Shown here in pieces: positions 8,278-16,521 of a stretch of DNA of 64,000 nt (positions are counted from its first letter, which is position 1; each line of letters begins with the position of its first letter). The position numbers and the translations under genes were made by a program. Source of the stretch: an uncultured Burkholderiaceae bacterium (lineage in GTDB: Bacteria > Pseudomonadota > Gammaproteobacteria > Burkholderiales > Burkholderiaceae_F); NCBI GenBank assembly GCA_944390675.1, contig CALXQR010000006.1, forward strand, positions 89,156 through 153,155, written 5' to 3'. The notes under the pieces are model-generated. The model searched no databases and was not told where the DNA came from. It was given only the letters and a program-made list of their open reading frames with translations.

Positions 8278-9418
8278 GAGTCCTTAAAAGAACGTCCTCA
8301 GCAAACTTAGCACCGATCTCTGAAAGCAAAATCGATGCATTTTGCATACATTTTTCATTCTCAGGTTCAACTTCATTTAACGAAAAAGAACCCTTAAATC
8401 CCATTGCCGAAAGCTCAGACTTTTCGCACGCTATGCGTCCGGCAAATAAATAAACCGGCACCGAAGATTGCTTCGCTCTCTTTAAAACACCGAAAGGTGC
8501 CTTGCCTTTGATGCTCTGAGCGTCAAAAGAGCCTTCTCCGGTAATTACAAAATCGGCTCCAGTCAATGCCTGATCAAATCCGATCAGATCAAGCACCGCA
8601 TCAGCGCCGCTCACCATGGCCGCATGGAAAAACCACATTAAGCCGGCTCCTAAGCCGCCCGCGGCTCCCGCGCCGGGTCGATTTCGGCAATCAAAACCGA
8701 AATGTGCATTTAAGCAATCCGCCGCGTGGCGCATGGCGCGCTCAAACTCAGGGGTTTCATCTGAACAAATCCCCTTTTGCGGACCAAAAACGCTTGTTGC
8801 CCCAGTAGGACCTAAAAGCGGATTTGTGACGTCACAGACCGCTGTTAGCTTAAGATTGCCAAAGGCTTCCTCAAAAGCTTTTGTCTCTAACCGAGCAATT
8901 CTTGCCAGATCACGAGCTTTAAAGGGCCTCTCCAATTCATTTGAGTCGGCATCAAAAAAGCGAACACCCAAAGCCTGAAGGCAGCCCAGCCCCAAATCAT
9001 TGGTGGCACTGCCGCCCAAACCGATGAAAAGGCGTCTGGCGCCAAGAGTCACCGCGTGACGGATGAGTTCTCCCACGCCGAACGTGCCGGCCAATTGAGG
9101 CGCACGCTCTTCAGGATTTGACAGATGAAGCCCCGCGGCTTGAGCCATTTCAATAATGGCTTCTTCACCTTTGTGGAAAAACTCTGTGCGAACCGGTTTT
9201 CCATAGGGGCCGGTAACCGTTTGGTTAACGGCTCTCCATCCAGCTTTTTCAACCACGGTTTTCAAAGTCGTCATTAAACCGTCTCCGCCATCGGACACGG
9301 GCAGCGTCACAACATCTGCGTTCGGACAAACCGCTCGTATTCCCTTGGCGATTGACTCACAGACTTCAGGCGCAGACAGCGACCCTTTAAATGAGTCGCA
9401 GGCGATTAAAACCGACAT
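8270..9418 (-). CDS. Glycerate 2-kinase (GlxK/GarK type)
   Basis: 382 residues from the ATG at 9418, supported by AAGGAG upstream; the frame runs 16 codons further but homology begins at SVLIACDSFKGSLSA. Family motifs seen: DSFKGSLSA at the start, VSDGGDG, GLGGSATNDLG in the middle, GAAGGLGAG and TGEGSFDAQS in the C-terminal half. The enzyme phosphorylates D-glycerate to 2-phosphoglycerate using ATP, feeding glyoxylate or aldarate breakdown into lower glycolysis. No other glycerate-pathway gene is adjacent, so its pathway partner is not shown here. Confidence 0.92.
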   Translation of the reverse strand: MSVLIACDSFKGSLSAPEVCESIAKGIRAVCPNADVVTLPVSDGGDGLMTTLKTVVEKAGWRAVNQTVTGPYGKPVRTEFFHKGEEAIIEMAQAAGLHLSNPEERAPQLAGTFGVGELIRHAVTLGARRLFIGLGGSATNDLGLGCLQALGVRFFDADSNELERPFKARDLARIARLETKAFEEAFGNLKLTAVCDVTNPLLGPTGATSVFGPQKGICSDETPEFERAMRHAADCLNAHFGFDCRNRPGAGAAGGLGAGLMWFFHAAMVSGADAVLDLIGFDQALTGADFVITGEGSFDAQSIKGKAPFGVLKRAKQSSVPVYLFAGRIACEKSELSAMGFKGSFSLNEVEPENEKCMQNASILLSEIGAKFAEDVLLRTPK

Positions 9419-9561
9419 GAAATAACTCCTTCGCGCTATCCTACCAATGCCAAAGCAATCACTCAAGAAAATACTATTGTCTTAATATCAGATTAATAGC
9501 AAAAAGGCATTTAGATGCTCATAAATTACTATTAAATAGCGAGAATCTCACGCAGTGTAAA

Positions 9562-9993
9562 ATGGAGAAGAATTTAACGATTTCCGAGCACAAAATGATC
9601 CGCGAAGATTTTTTCAGAATGATCTGGGAGACCTATGGCATTGAACCCGACTATCCGTTCGCGGGCGACTTTGAGACTGCGGTCTTCAGACGCAAAGACA
9701 ATCTCAAATGGTTTGCCATTTGCATGAGTGTGACCAGCGAAAAAATCGGTATCGGCGCTTTCGGCGATTTGGATATTGTGAATCTCAAATGCACGGACGA
9801 CGATCGGGAACGTTTAGCCGAATCGGAAAACATCCGTCCCGCCTACCACATGAACAAAAAACGGTGGCTTACGGTGATTTTGGATGAAAATGACGAGTTC
9901 GATCCGGAACTCATCACTCTAGTGCAAAAAAGTTATGAACTGACTTCTCCAAAAAGATCAAAATCAAAAAGGAAGAAAGCAACCGAAATCTAA
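9562..9993 (+). CDS. YjbR/MmcQ family protein
   Basis: 143 residues matching the MmcQ/YjbR fold family: the PDYPF...AVFRRKDN.KWFAI block, a central GDLDIVNLKC segment and RPAYHMNKKRWLTVIL near the C-terminus. The family has a CyaY-like fold and is often listed as DNA-binding, but its role is not established. The C-terminus is a lysine/arginine-rich tail. A weak ribosome-binding site makes the exact start uncertain; an ATG at 9595 is an alternative. Stands alone on the plus strand. Confidence 0.8.
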   Translation: MEKNLTISEHKMIREDFFRMIWETYGIEPDYPFAGDFETAVFRRKDNLKWFAICMSVTSEKIGIGAFGDLDIVNLKCTDDDRERLAESENIRPAYHMNKKRWLTVILDENDEFDPELITLVQKSYELTSPKRSKSKRKKATEI

Positions 9994-10186
9994 AAAAATT
10001 TAAGAGAGGTTGAAATCGCTGCTTCTGTTATCTGTGAAACAAACCTCCCAAATAACAGAATCATGTTATTCGAACCAGCGCATAACTTTCTTATTATTAA
10101 GTTGTGAATAACAATTTAGAAATTAAGAATCGTTGACAGCTTTTTTACGAATGAAAAAAAACAACTCAATAATCTTCTTTTCAATG

Positions 10187-10220
10187 AGCCGGAACTCTAA
10201 AAAAATTCCGGCTTTCTTTT
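10187..10220 (+). terminator. Rho-independent terminator
   Basis: AGCCGGAA (10187-10194) pairs with TTCCGGCT (10206-10213), followed by TTCTTTT. It is about 190 bases past the MmcQ-like gene, so it ends either that transcript or a short untranslated RNA starting in between. Confidence 0.7.
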
Positions 10221-10633
10221 AAACCTAAATTATCTATACGTTTTAGTCTAAAAAATTTAAAAGTATTTTTTGAAATTTTATTTTTATATTTTCACGTTTT
10301 TGAATTTCACAAAAACCCAGGATTCATCCTACCGGAGGAGTGGATAGATTTTATCTATTCCTATGTTTTCAAATTTCATTTTGAATTAATGTAATCACTT
10401 TCCGAATAAAATAAAGCACGACCCTTAAAGTCAAGATAAAGATCAAAAGATTGGACACAACACAAAATCTAGGAACATTATAAAATTATTTACACGCATT
10501 ATTTTAAGCGTTTTAATGTGTTTATACTCATTATCCTGCGTTTTATGGTCAATTTAAAGTGAAAAAACAGCCCTTTTCAAACCCTTGACTTTAAAAAGAT
10601 GATCCTCTTGACAAGGGAAAATTTAATCATCAT

Positions 10634-10668
10634 AATAATGGGTATTAAAACACTATTTCACCATTATT
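10634..10668. promoter_or_regulatory. Candidate HipB operator
   Basis: AATAATGG (10634-10641) and CCATTATT (10661-10668) are a perfect inverted repeat 12 bases before the hipB ATG. Spaced inverted sites next to the promoter are typical of autoregulated hipBA operons. Binding by the adjacent antitoxin-like protein is inferred. Confidence 0.5.
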
Positions 10669-10679
10669 TTGAGAATAAT

Positions 10680-10988
10680 ATGCGTCCATCTTTAGCTGTA
10701 GAAACGTCATTAAAGACGCTTGGCGCAAATTTAAAAATCGCGCGCCTGCGCCGTCGCTTGCCGCAATCGCAAGTTGCAGAACGTGCCGGAATCTCTCTTA
10801 ACACCCTGGCAAAAGTTGAGGCAGGAGACCCCGGTGTCGCCATTGGTAATGTCGCAGCAATTATGCAGGCGATCGGTTTAGGTGCCCCTATGGGTGACAT
10901 CGCCTCCCCGTCGGCCGATACCTCCGGTTTACGCCTGGAATCCGAGCGCTTGCCCAAGCGAGCCCGCGCACCGCGCCGACTGATTTAA
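10680..10988 (+). CDS. XRE-type helix-turn-helix protein, HipB-like antitoxin
   Basis: 102 residues from the ATG at 10680. An upstream in-frame extension exists but is low-complexity and lacks a ribosome-binding site. Residues about 17-70 form an XRE helix-turn-helix (LGANLKIARLRRRLPQSQVA, then RAGISLNTLAKVEAGDPGV). The basic C-terminal tail ends in RAPRRL. A single base separates its stop from the next gene, the standard hipB-hipA arrangement. Expected to bind its own promoter and the HipA-like protein. Confidence 0.85.
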   Translation: MRPSLAVETSLKTLGANLKIARLRRRLPQSQVAERAGISLNTLAKVEAGDPGVAIGNVAAIMQAIGLGAPMGDIASPSADTSGLRLESERLPKRARAPRRLI

Positions 10989-10989
10989 T

Positions 10990-12165
10990 ATGACCTCTCA
11001 GACTTTAAAGTTTTACTTTAAAAGTACTCTCAATCCCCTGCCAATCGGTCAATTAAGCATTGATGATGTCGGCAGGGATACGTCTGCCTGCTACTTTGTC
11101 TATGATCAGGAATGGCTCGATCATGGTTACGCTTTAAGCTGTGATCTGCCCTTGGTGCCAAAAGTTTTTAAAAATGACCCCGCTCACCCGCTTTTTGGGT
11201 TCCTTTATGATCTAATCCCTGGGGTAGGCGCTCGTAAAGCCGCACGCTTTATTTATAAAAAAGACTTAACAAACATAGAGTTACTGCTTCAATCTCAAGA
11301 AGTTCTTCGACCCGGAGCTATAGGGTTTAAACCACAACTTGAAGAAGCACTTCAATATAAAGAATTAGGGCCTGCAGCGCTCGATTTAGAGCGTTTGATG
11401 ATGGGTCACATGAATATTTCTGATATAGACACACTCTATCGAGGATTAAGCGCCCTGCCCGGCGAACGTTTTAAGCTGGGTTGCGACTCGGGTAAAAATA
11501 AAAATTTCATTTCAAAATTTAACATCCCCGATCCGCAACGCAATTTAGTGGTCTGGGAAGCGGTCGCTTTGAGTCTTGCCAAACGGATGGGATTAAAAAC
11601 GGTCTCGGCTGAACTCACTTCCACCCGTGGGATGGATACATTGATCAGCCGCCGCTTCGACAGAAATGATGAAGGTGCACCTATCGGATTTGCCACTGCA
11701 CGCGCTCTTTTAGCGGCTCACGATGATTCGCACAGCTACTTAGAAGTCGCAGATATTTTGAATCAGGACGGCGCCCGTCCCAAAGAAGATCTGCTCGAAC
11801 TTTGGCGCCGGATGGTCTTTAATATGGCAATCGGCAACGTCCACGATTCGCTCGACAATATTGCTTTCCTGCGCTCGCCCGAAGGCTGGCGCCTGGCTCC
11901 CCTTTATTCTTTAAAACCCGAGCCCATTGCCATCACTCGCCGCCATCACGCCACAAGCGTCACCGATGACTGCGACCGCCCTGATCTTAATAAAGCTGTG
12001 GAAATCGCGGCTTACTTCGGTATTTCTAAACGAAAAGCCAGCGAAGAAGCGCTCCAAATCACCTCTTTTTGTGCTCAAAATTGGGAGCGCGTCGCGCACG
12101 ATTTCCAGGCCGACCCCCTCGAAATCGACAATATGCGCAAAGCCTTCGAGCCTTTGTCTCTCTAA
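10990..12165 (+). CDS. HipA-like protein, apparently lacking kinase catalytic residues
   Basis: 391 residues with the HipA layout: N-terminal Couple_hipA-like part (about 1-110), then the kinase-like HipA_C part. Lys176 in FISKF would match the ATP-binding lysine, and RRFDRN matches the conserved ERFDR block. However, the catalytic loop reads IGNVHDSLDNIAFL (281-294), where families have GNxDxHxxN: His285 stands where the catalytic Asp is expected. The metal-binding Asp in the later F/YD motif is Ser307 (LAPLYSLKP). The activation segment is also unusual (ALPGERFKLG). The frame is intact, so it may be a pseudokinase rather than a dead gene. Confidence 0.8.
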   Translation: MTSQTLKFYFKSTLNPLPIGQLSIDDVGRDTSACYFVYDQEWLDHGYALSCDLPLVPKVFKNDPAHPLFGFLYDLIPGVGARKAARFIYKKDLTNIELLLQSQEVLRPGAIGFKPQLEEALQYKELGPAALDLERLMMGHMNISDIDTLYRGLSALPGERFKLGCDSGKNKNFISKFNIPDPQRNLVVWEAVALSLAKRMGLKTVSAELTSTRGMDTLISRRFDRNDEGAPIGFATARALLAAHDDSHSYLEVADILNQDGARPKEDLLELWRRMVFNMAIGNVHDSLDNIAFLRSPEGWRLAPLYSLKPEPIAITRRHHATSVTDDCDRPDLNKAVEIAAYFGISKRKASEEALQITSFCAQNWERVAHDFQADPLEIDNMRKAFEPLSL

Positions 12166-12345
12166 TGGACTCGCGTTAGCCCTAAGAATTTTTGACGCAA
12201 ATCGTCTTCTTTTCTCCTCTTAACGAAACAATTACAACTTGTTACATGTGGTTGGTGTTTTGTCTCATTGAGAAGCTATTTCCTCGAGATCAGAATAGTG
12301 GTGCCTACAGACCACCCGCGAAATATCAATAAACGGGATCGAGGC

Positions 12346-12365
12346 TTCATTTTTATAAAAATGAA
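12346..12365. promoter_or_regulatory. Perfect palindrome upstream of the dipeptidase gene
   Basis: A 20-base perfect palindrome TTCATTTTTATAAAAATGAA lies 30 bases before the ATG, in the leader or promoter. A second small hairpin, GTGGT with ACCAC, lies at 12299-12316. The position suits an operator or a 5' stabilising stem. Confidence 0.45.
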
Positions 12366-12394
12366 ACACATCAAATAGTTAGGAGCTTACAGCT

Positions 12395-14245
12395 ATGAAA
12401 TTACGTGCCTCTTTGATGGCCTGCGCCATCTCCAGCGCCTTGGTTGCTTTGCCGCTTTCTGCCATGGCCTGCTCGACCGTGATCGTCGGTAAAGACGCAT
12501 CCGCCACGGGTCAGGTGATCGTCGGCCACAACGAAGACAACGGCGGCCGCATCTTCAACCCGCAATACTGGGTCCCCGCCGCCAAGCACAAGGCCGGTGA
12601 AATGATCAAGTACGAACCGACCGCTGCGATGATTCCGCAAGTGCCTGAAACGTTGGGCTTTTATTGGTCCCAAACGCTCGACCCGAACGGTTCTTCCTTC
12701 TCCGACGGCTTTGTCAATGAAGCCGGCGTGGTGATCGTTTCCAATGCCTGCTCGAACATTTTCGATAAGGACCAGAAGCTGAAAGACGGCGGCATCGGCT
12801 ACGGCATCCGCCGCTTGATGGCCGAACGCGCTCACAGCGCCCGCGAAGCTGTTAAGATCGCTACCGACCTTTTGACGAAATACGGCTACTTCTCCGAAGG
12901 CCGTACCTACACGATCGCCGATACGAAGGAAGCCTGGCAGCTCGCTATTCATAAGGGCAATGTTTGGGTAGCCCGCCGTGTCCAAGACAATGAAGTGATC
13001 TATATCCCGAATAACTTCATGATGGACAAGGTTGACGCGACCGACACCGAAAACGTGATCGTTTCTCCGGGCTTGATCGAACGCTCGATCCAAAACGGCC
13101 GCTACAAACCCGCCACCCCGGGCGTCTACAGCGACTTCAACTTCCGCGAAGCCGTGCAGCCTGCTGAACAACGCGCCGTTGAATACAACTTCAGCCGCAA
13201 CCAATTGGCTTGGGAATACATCACCGGCGACAAGATCACCGATGCTGAACAATTCCCCTACAGCTTCACGCCTGATAAGAAGTTCACGGTTCAAGACGTC
13301 AAGAACATCCTTCGCTTGCACGAAGACCGCATCGGCAACGATGAAAACGGCTGGTACCACCATCTCGGTTTCGGTCCGTGCCGCGTGACGACGCACGAAT
13401 CCGTTGTCTTTGAAATCAACGACGTGCCTGAACTCATCACGAGCTACCGCGCGCTTGCCCGTCCGTGCGAAACGCCCTATGTGCCGTTCTATCCGTTGGC
13501 CAAACCCGGCAAGAGCATGAGCTTCATGGATGCCGCAACCGCCACGGCCGAACAATTCAACGCCCGCGACAGCCGCTTTGACTACCATCCGGAATTCGCC
13601 TCCATGACGTTCGTCAACAACGCCAACACGCTGGAATTCCAACGTGATGACATCGACGATAACTGGGATGTGATCGAAGAATTGGAAGAAAAGTGGGCTG
13701 ACGAACAAGCCGGTTTGCGTGAACAAGCCAAGACCGCGATGAAGGTTTCCAAGGATCACGCGATGGCCATCCTGCACCGCTACAACGTTGCCAAGCTCAA
13801 CGAAGCCAGCGGCGCCATCCAAGCTCACTTGGATGAAATCGCTCCGCATAAGGTTGTGATTTTGGCCGATGAAATCGATCCGAAGAGCAGCGCCACGGTT
13901 CGCTTCGCTCTCTTGAGCGACGACGATCTCGATGCCACCAAGATCGATCAAAAGCACACCTGGGGCGGTGTGGGCCGTTCGAGCCTCACGACCAGCGGTG
14001 TCATGGCTGACTTGGCTCAACCTGTTGCCTTCACTGCTGAAGACGTCAACGGCGACGGCAAGAAAGACATGGTGATGACCTTCGTGCAAAAAGACCTCGC
14101 CCGCTTCATGTTGGCAGGCGCCGTCTATGACGCATGGCTCTACACGAGCGAAGGCGGCGACCGCATCGCTGCTTTTGACACCGTGCAGATCAAGGGTCAA
14201 ACCAACCGCAAATACTCCAACCGTGAACGCGGCCATGATCGGTAA
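12395..14245 (+). CDS. Secreted C69 family dipeptidase
   Basis: 616 residues. A signal peptide ends in LSAMA and leaves Cys26 as the first residue of the mature protein (CSTVIVGKDAS), which is the N-terminal nucleophile of peptidase family C69. GHNEDNGGR follows, also typical. The middle part carries the family's substrate-pocket blocks and the C-terminal 150 residues are more variable. It would hydrolyse dipeptides in the periplasm, useful to an amino-acid-using gut bacterium. Codon choice is very uniform and GC-ending, which suggests high expression. GGAGC precedes the ATG; a terminator follows. Confidence 0.92.
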   Translation: MKLRASLMACAISSALVALPLSAMACSTVIVGKDASATGQVIVGHNEDNGGRIFNPQYWVPAAKHKAGEMIKYEPTAAMIPQVPETLGFYWSQTLDPNGSSFSDGFVNEAGVVIVSNACSNIFDKDQKLKDGGIGYGIRRLMAERAHSAREAVKIATDLLTKYGYFSEGRTYTIADTKEAWQLAIHKGNVWVARRVQDNEVIYIPNNFMMDKVDATDTENVIVSPGLIERSIQNGRYKPATPGVYSDFNFREAVQPAEQRAVEYNFSRNQLAWEYITGDKITDAEQFPYSFTPDKKFTVQDVKNILRLHEDRIGNDENGWYHHLGFGPCRVTTHESVVFEINDVPELITSYRALARPCETPYVPFYPLAKPGKSMSFMDAATATAEQFNARDSRFDYHPEFASMTFVNNANTLEFQRDDIDDNWDVIEELEEKWADEQAGLREQAKTAMKVSKDHAMAILHRYNVAKLNEASGAIQAHLDEIAPHKVVILADEIDPKSSATVRFALLSDDDLDATKIDQKHTWGGVGRSSLTTSGVMADLAQPVAFTAEDVNGDGKKDMVMTFVQKDLARFMLAGAVYDAWLYTSEGGDRIAAFDTVQIKGQTNRKYSNRERGHDR

Positions 14246-14285
14246 TTGATTTAGCGCTTAAAGCCTAATATCAATTAACAGATCG

Positions 14286-14327
14286 CCCCGATGAGGCTAT
14301 TGCAGCTTCACCGGGGTATTTTTTTTG
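14286..14327 (+). terminator. Rho-independent terminator of the dipeptidase gene
   Basis: A long stem built from CCCCG-A-TGAGGCT (14286-14298) and AGCTTCA-CCGGGG (14304-14316) is followed by TATTTTTTTT. Confidence 0.85.
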
Positions 14328-14405
14328 AGAATTTACTTAGCAGAAAGAAGAATTTTTACTTTAGGTTTTATATACTTAGTAAGTTAACTTTGATGGGGAA
14401 TCAAA

Positions 14406-15035
14406 ATGCAGCAAAACAACACGCCTTTGGTTCGCATCGTCGATGACGATGAAGGCATCCGCAACTCCATGGCCTTTTTGCTCGAAGGCGAAGGCTGGGA
14501 AGTGAAAACCTATCGTGACGGTTCACAATTTCTCGCAAGCAACGACTTCGCCCGTCCCGGCTGCATCATTTTGGACGTGCGCATGCCCAATATGAGCGGC
14601 TTGGGCCTGCAGACCCACCTCAATGAAATGGGCGTGGATCTCCCGATTATCTTCTTGAGCGGCCACGGCGACATTGACATGGCTGTTCACACGATGAAAA
14701 ACGGCGCAGTGGAATTTTTGCAAAAACCCGTGCGCGAAGAACGTCTTTTCAAAGTGGTCCACGACGTGATCAGCGAATACATGAACCGTCAGGAACAGAT
14801 GGCTGACGTGATTGAATTCAAGAACCGCCTCAAAAACCTCACGCAGCGCGAACGCGAAGTGGTCAATCTCATTAGTCTCGGCAAATCCAATAAAGAAGTG
14901 GCTGAACAATTGGGCATTTCTGAAAAGACCGCCCAGGTGCACCGCGGCGCGGCTTACAGAAAGCTTGAAATCCATAACGCAACGGAAATCGCTCGTCTTT
15001 TGATGCGCGCTAAAGAAGATCCGCAAGCGCAATAA
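14406..15035 (+). CDS. FixJ/TtrR-type response regulator (REC + LuxR HTH)
   Basis: 209 residues. The receiver domain has the acidic pocket Asp13-Asp15, phospho-acceptor Asp57 in ILDVRMP, Ser85 and Lys107 in LQKPV. The C-terminal 60 residues form a LuxR-type helix-turn-helix beginning LTQREREVVNLI and containing SNKEVAEQLGISEKTAQVHR. Such regulators usually sit beside a sensor kinase and control respiration or transport genes; no kinase is seen within the window, so the partner is unknown. GGGGA before the ATG supports the start. It has its own terminator. Confidence 0.93.
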   Translation: MQQNNTPLVRIVDDDEGIRNSMAFLLEGEGWEVKTYRDGSQFLASNDFARPGCIILDVRMPNMSGLGLQTHLNEMGVDLPIIFLSGHGDIDMAVHTMKNGAVEFLQKPVREERLFKVVHDVISEYMNRQEQMADVIEFKNRLKNLTQREREVVNLISLGKSNKEVAEQLGISEKTAQVHRGAAYRKLEIHNATEIARLLMRAKEDPQAQ

Positions 15036-15055
15036 TTTTCAAACAAATTTCTTCG

Positions 15056-15083
15056 ATTGCCGGCCTCTAGCCGGCAATTTTTT
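15056..15083 (+). terminator. Rho-independent terminator of the response regulator gene
   Basis: ATTGCCGGC (15056-15064) and GCCGGCAAT (15070-15078) form a perfect nine-pair stem with a five-base loop followed by TTTTT. Confidence 0.9.
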
Positions 15084-15084
15084 G

Positions 15085-15300
15085 CCCGTAAATAAAAAGA
15101 ACCCACTGCGATTGGTTAACCGCAGTGGGCGACAAATTGGAAAGGTAGCTAGGCATTGCGCCCGCGCTTTCCCGAACGAAACCGATCTCCCTCAAACGAT
15201 TCCGTTCACCTGATGAAACGGTTGCGATGCACGCACCCCCCTCGTTTCACCCGGCACGAGCACCCGTAAGCGAAGAACCGGGCGCTCGATGGACACTCAA
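15085..15300 (-). ncRNA. Candidate structured small RNA with terminal hairpin
   Basis: No coding frame is evident, yet the minus strand folds into several strong stems. CGAGCGCCCG pairs with CGGGTGCTCG (15279-15288 with 15257-15266). AACGGAATCG pairs with CGGTTTCGTT, leaving a GAGGGAGA-containing loop. CCCACTGCG pairs with CGCAGTGGG (15121-15129 with 15102-15110) and is followed by TTCTTTTTATTT, a good terminator. The 3' end should lie near 15088; the 5' end is uncertain (15290-15330). I compared it by eye with 6S, SRP, RNase P and tmRNA hallmarks and found no match. It may be a regulatory RNA of this lineage. Confidence 0.5.
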
Positions 15301-15333
15301 ACCACAATACCGTTCAAGTTATCCATGTACACA

Positions 15334-15379
15334 TTGTCGACCATTTTTCAAGGAATTTAAACTAGGGGTTTCCTTAATT
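15334..15379. promoter_or_regulatory. Sequence element shared with the autotransporter upstream region
   Basis: TTGTCGACCATTTTT (15334-15348), then 15 bases, then AGGGGT and TTAATT. The same order and nearly the same spacing occurs at 32465-32512 before the first autotransporter. Here it lies at the 5' side of the candidate small RNA. Its function is unknown; a regulator site or a promoter-linked repeat is possible. Confidence 0.4.
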
Positions 15380-15440
15380 CCAAAGGGGTAGATCGAAAAA
15401 TTTAATTTTCTATCTTATTGATTTTTATAGAAAAGATGGC

Positions 15441-15908
15441 TTAGGACCAAGGAATGCTGCTCGGGAAAAGCCGGTCGACGAGTTCGCGCAGCTCAACCGA
15501 GTCGTCTTCAACCGAGTCCAAAAGCGTGGGCTTATTGCGGCGCTCATCCCACTGAACGGTATAGACGTTGTGGTGGCGGGCGGCTTCCGTAAGTTCCAAC
15601 TTCGCATAGCGAAGCGGCGAGAGCGACGAAGACGATCCGTAAACTGCTTCATAGCGAAGGGTTTGCGGACAAGACGTGAGGATTGTTTTTGTATCCTCGG
15701 CATTCACGCGCGTGACGTTAATCCCCTTATCCATCAACGCACGGCGCAGCGTCAGAAACACCTCGGGGCGAACCGAGGGGTTATCAACGAGACAAATCGA
15801 TTTCTGTCCCGCATTGTGCCAATTGTTGTTTTGGGCCGTGCCCGCGCAGCCTGAAAGCGCTAAAGCGGCAGAAGAAAGCGCGAGGATAAGGCAGGATTTC
15901 AAACGCAT
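15441..15908 (-). CDS. Lipoprotein of unknown function
   Basis: 155 residues. The N-terminus is a lipoprotein signal: MRLKSC, a hydrophobic stretch, and the lipobox LALSGC with the acceptor Cys21. The mature part has two further cysteines (in SICLVDN and SCPQT), which may form a disulfide, and reads like a small mixed alpha/beta domain (VFLTLRRALMDKGINVTRV; LRYAKLELTEAA; VYTVQWDERR). It resembles the general pattern of small periplasmic lipoproteins with a Sbal_3080-like layout, but I cannot confirm that. Probably outer-membrane anchored. Divergent from the membrane protein gene at 16058. Confidence 0.75.
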   Translation of the reverse strand: MRLKSCLILALSSAALALSGCAGTAQNNNWHNAGQKSICLVDNPSVRPEVFLTLRRALMDKGINVTRVNAEDTKTILTSCPQTLRYEAVYGSSSSLSPLRYAKLELTEAARHHNVYTVQWDERRNKPTLLDSVEDDSVELRELVDRLFPSSIPWS

Positions 15909-16057
15909 GTTTTTGAAAGTTAATCTTTTAATGGGGTTGATTGTATACCGAGACTCACAAAATACAATAGTTCAACTTGGGTATTTGCCCGATATAAGCC
16001 AAAATTAATTTCCTGCGAATACAATTCCAAGATTCAATTTGGGAAGAGTTTATCGCT

Positions 16058-16510
16058 ATGCCGCAAAAAAATAGTACGCCTGCCGCACCCGCGCTTTGGA
16101 ATCCGATGTGGGCGATCCTTTTGAGTTTTATTTTCACGCCGGTTTTCGGCGGCATTGTCTGCGGCATGAATTGGCGCGCGATGGGCAAGGAAGAGCTCAG
16201 TGTCCGCTCCTTCAGCTTCATGCGCTCCACGCTTTTCATCATGGTGCTCTACATCTTCGCCGAGCCTCTTTTGCGCGGCATTCCCTACACGCAGTACGTG
16301 CTGTTGGCGATCATGGTGGGTCTTTGGTTGGTATGGACCTTCAGCGACGGCATCAAGCAGCTTCGCTATGTCAATGACACCTACGGCGAAGACTATGAAC
16401 ACAAATTCTGGGCCAAGTGCATCACTTGGGGCGTGGGCGGCTGGGTCGCCTACTATGCGCTCGCAATCACGTACGTCATTGGCCTGCATCTTTTAGGAAC
16501 GGACCTCTAG
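16058..16510 (+). CDS. Multi-pass membrane protein, unknown function
   Basis: 150 residues with about four hydrophobic segments (roughly 17-37, 56-70, 77-94 and 122-146). A short charged loop, VNDTYGEDYEHKF, lies between the third and fourth. No signature motif was recognised. It ends 11 bases before the Sel1-repeat gene on the same strand, so the two are probably co-transcribed, which may mean a shared membrane-linked role. Confidence 0.7.
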   Translation: MPQKNSTPAAPALWNPMWAILLSFIFTPVFGGIVCGMNWRAMGKEELSVRSFSFMRSTLFIMVLYIFAEPLLRGIPYTQYVLLAIMVGLWLVWTFSDGIKQLRYVNDTYGEDYEHKFWAKCITWGVGGWVAYYALAITYVIGLHLLGTDL

Positions 16511-16521
16511 GGGAACGAACC

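Larger units (their letters stand above)
9994..10679 (+). other. AT-rich gene-free stretch before hipBA
   Basis: No convincing coding region. It holds a nine-base inverted repeat TTCTGTTAT / ATAACAGAA (10023-10031 and 10052-10060), the terminator at 10187-10213, an imperfect hairpin at 10342-10361, and the probable promoter and operator of the hipBA-like pair near its right end. The low GC content differs from the housekeeping genes and suggests acquired DNA. Confidence 0.55.

Noticed and set aside
12401..14236. A 611-residue open frame on the minus strand, opposite the dipeptidase gene
   Set aside because: It is the mirror of a strongly codon-biased gene; the plus strand has signal peptide, catalytic Cys and family motifs, while the opposite frame has no recognisable domain.
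15232..15240. Short run of C before the small RNA region
   Set aside because: Six bases only and not in a coding or promoter context; not comparable with the G9 and G10 tracts.
15085..15330. 6S, SRP, RNase P or tmRNA gene
   Set aside because: By eye none of the conserved cores of these families is present, so I left it as an unassigned RNA.
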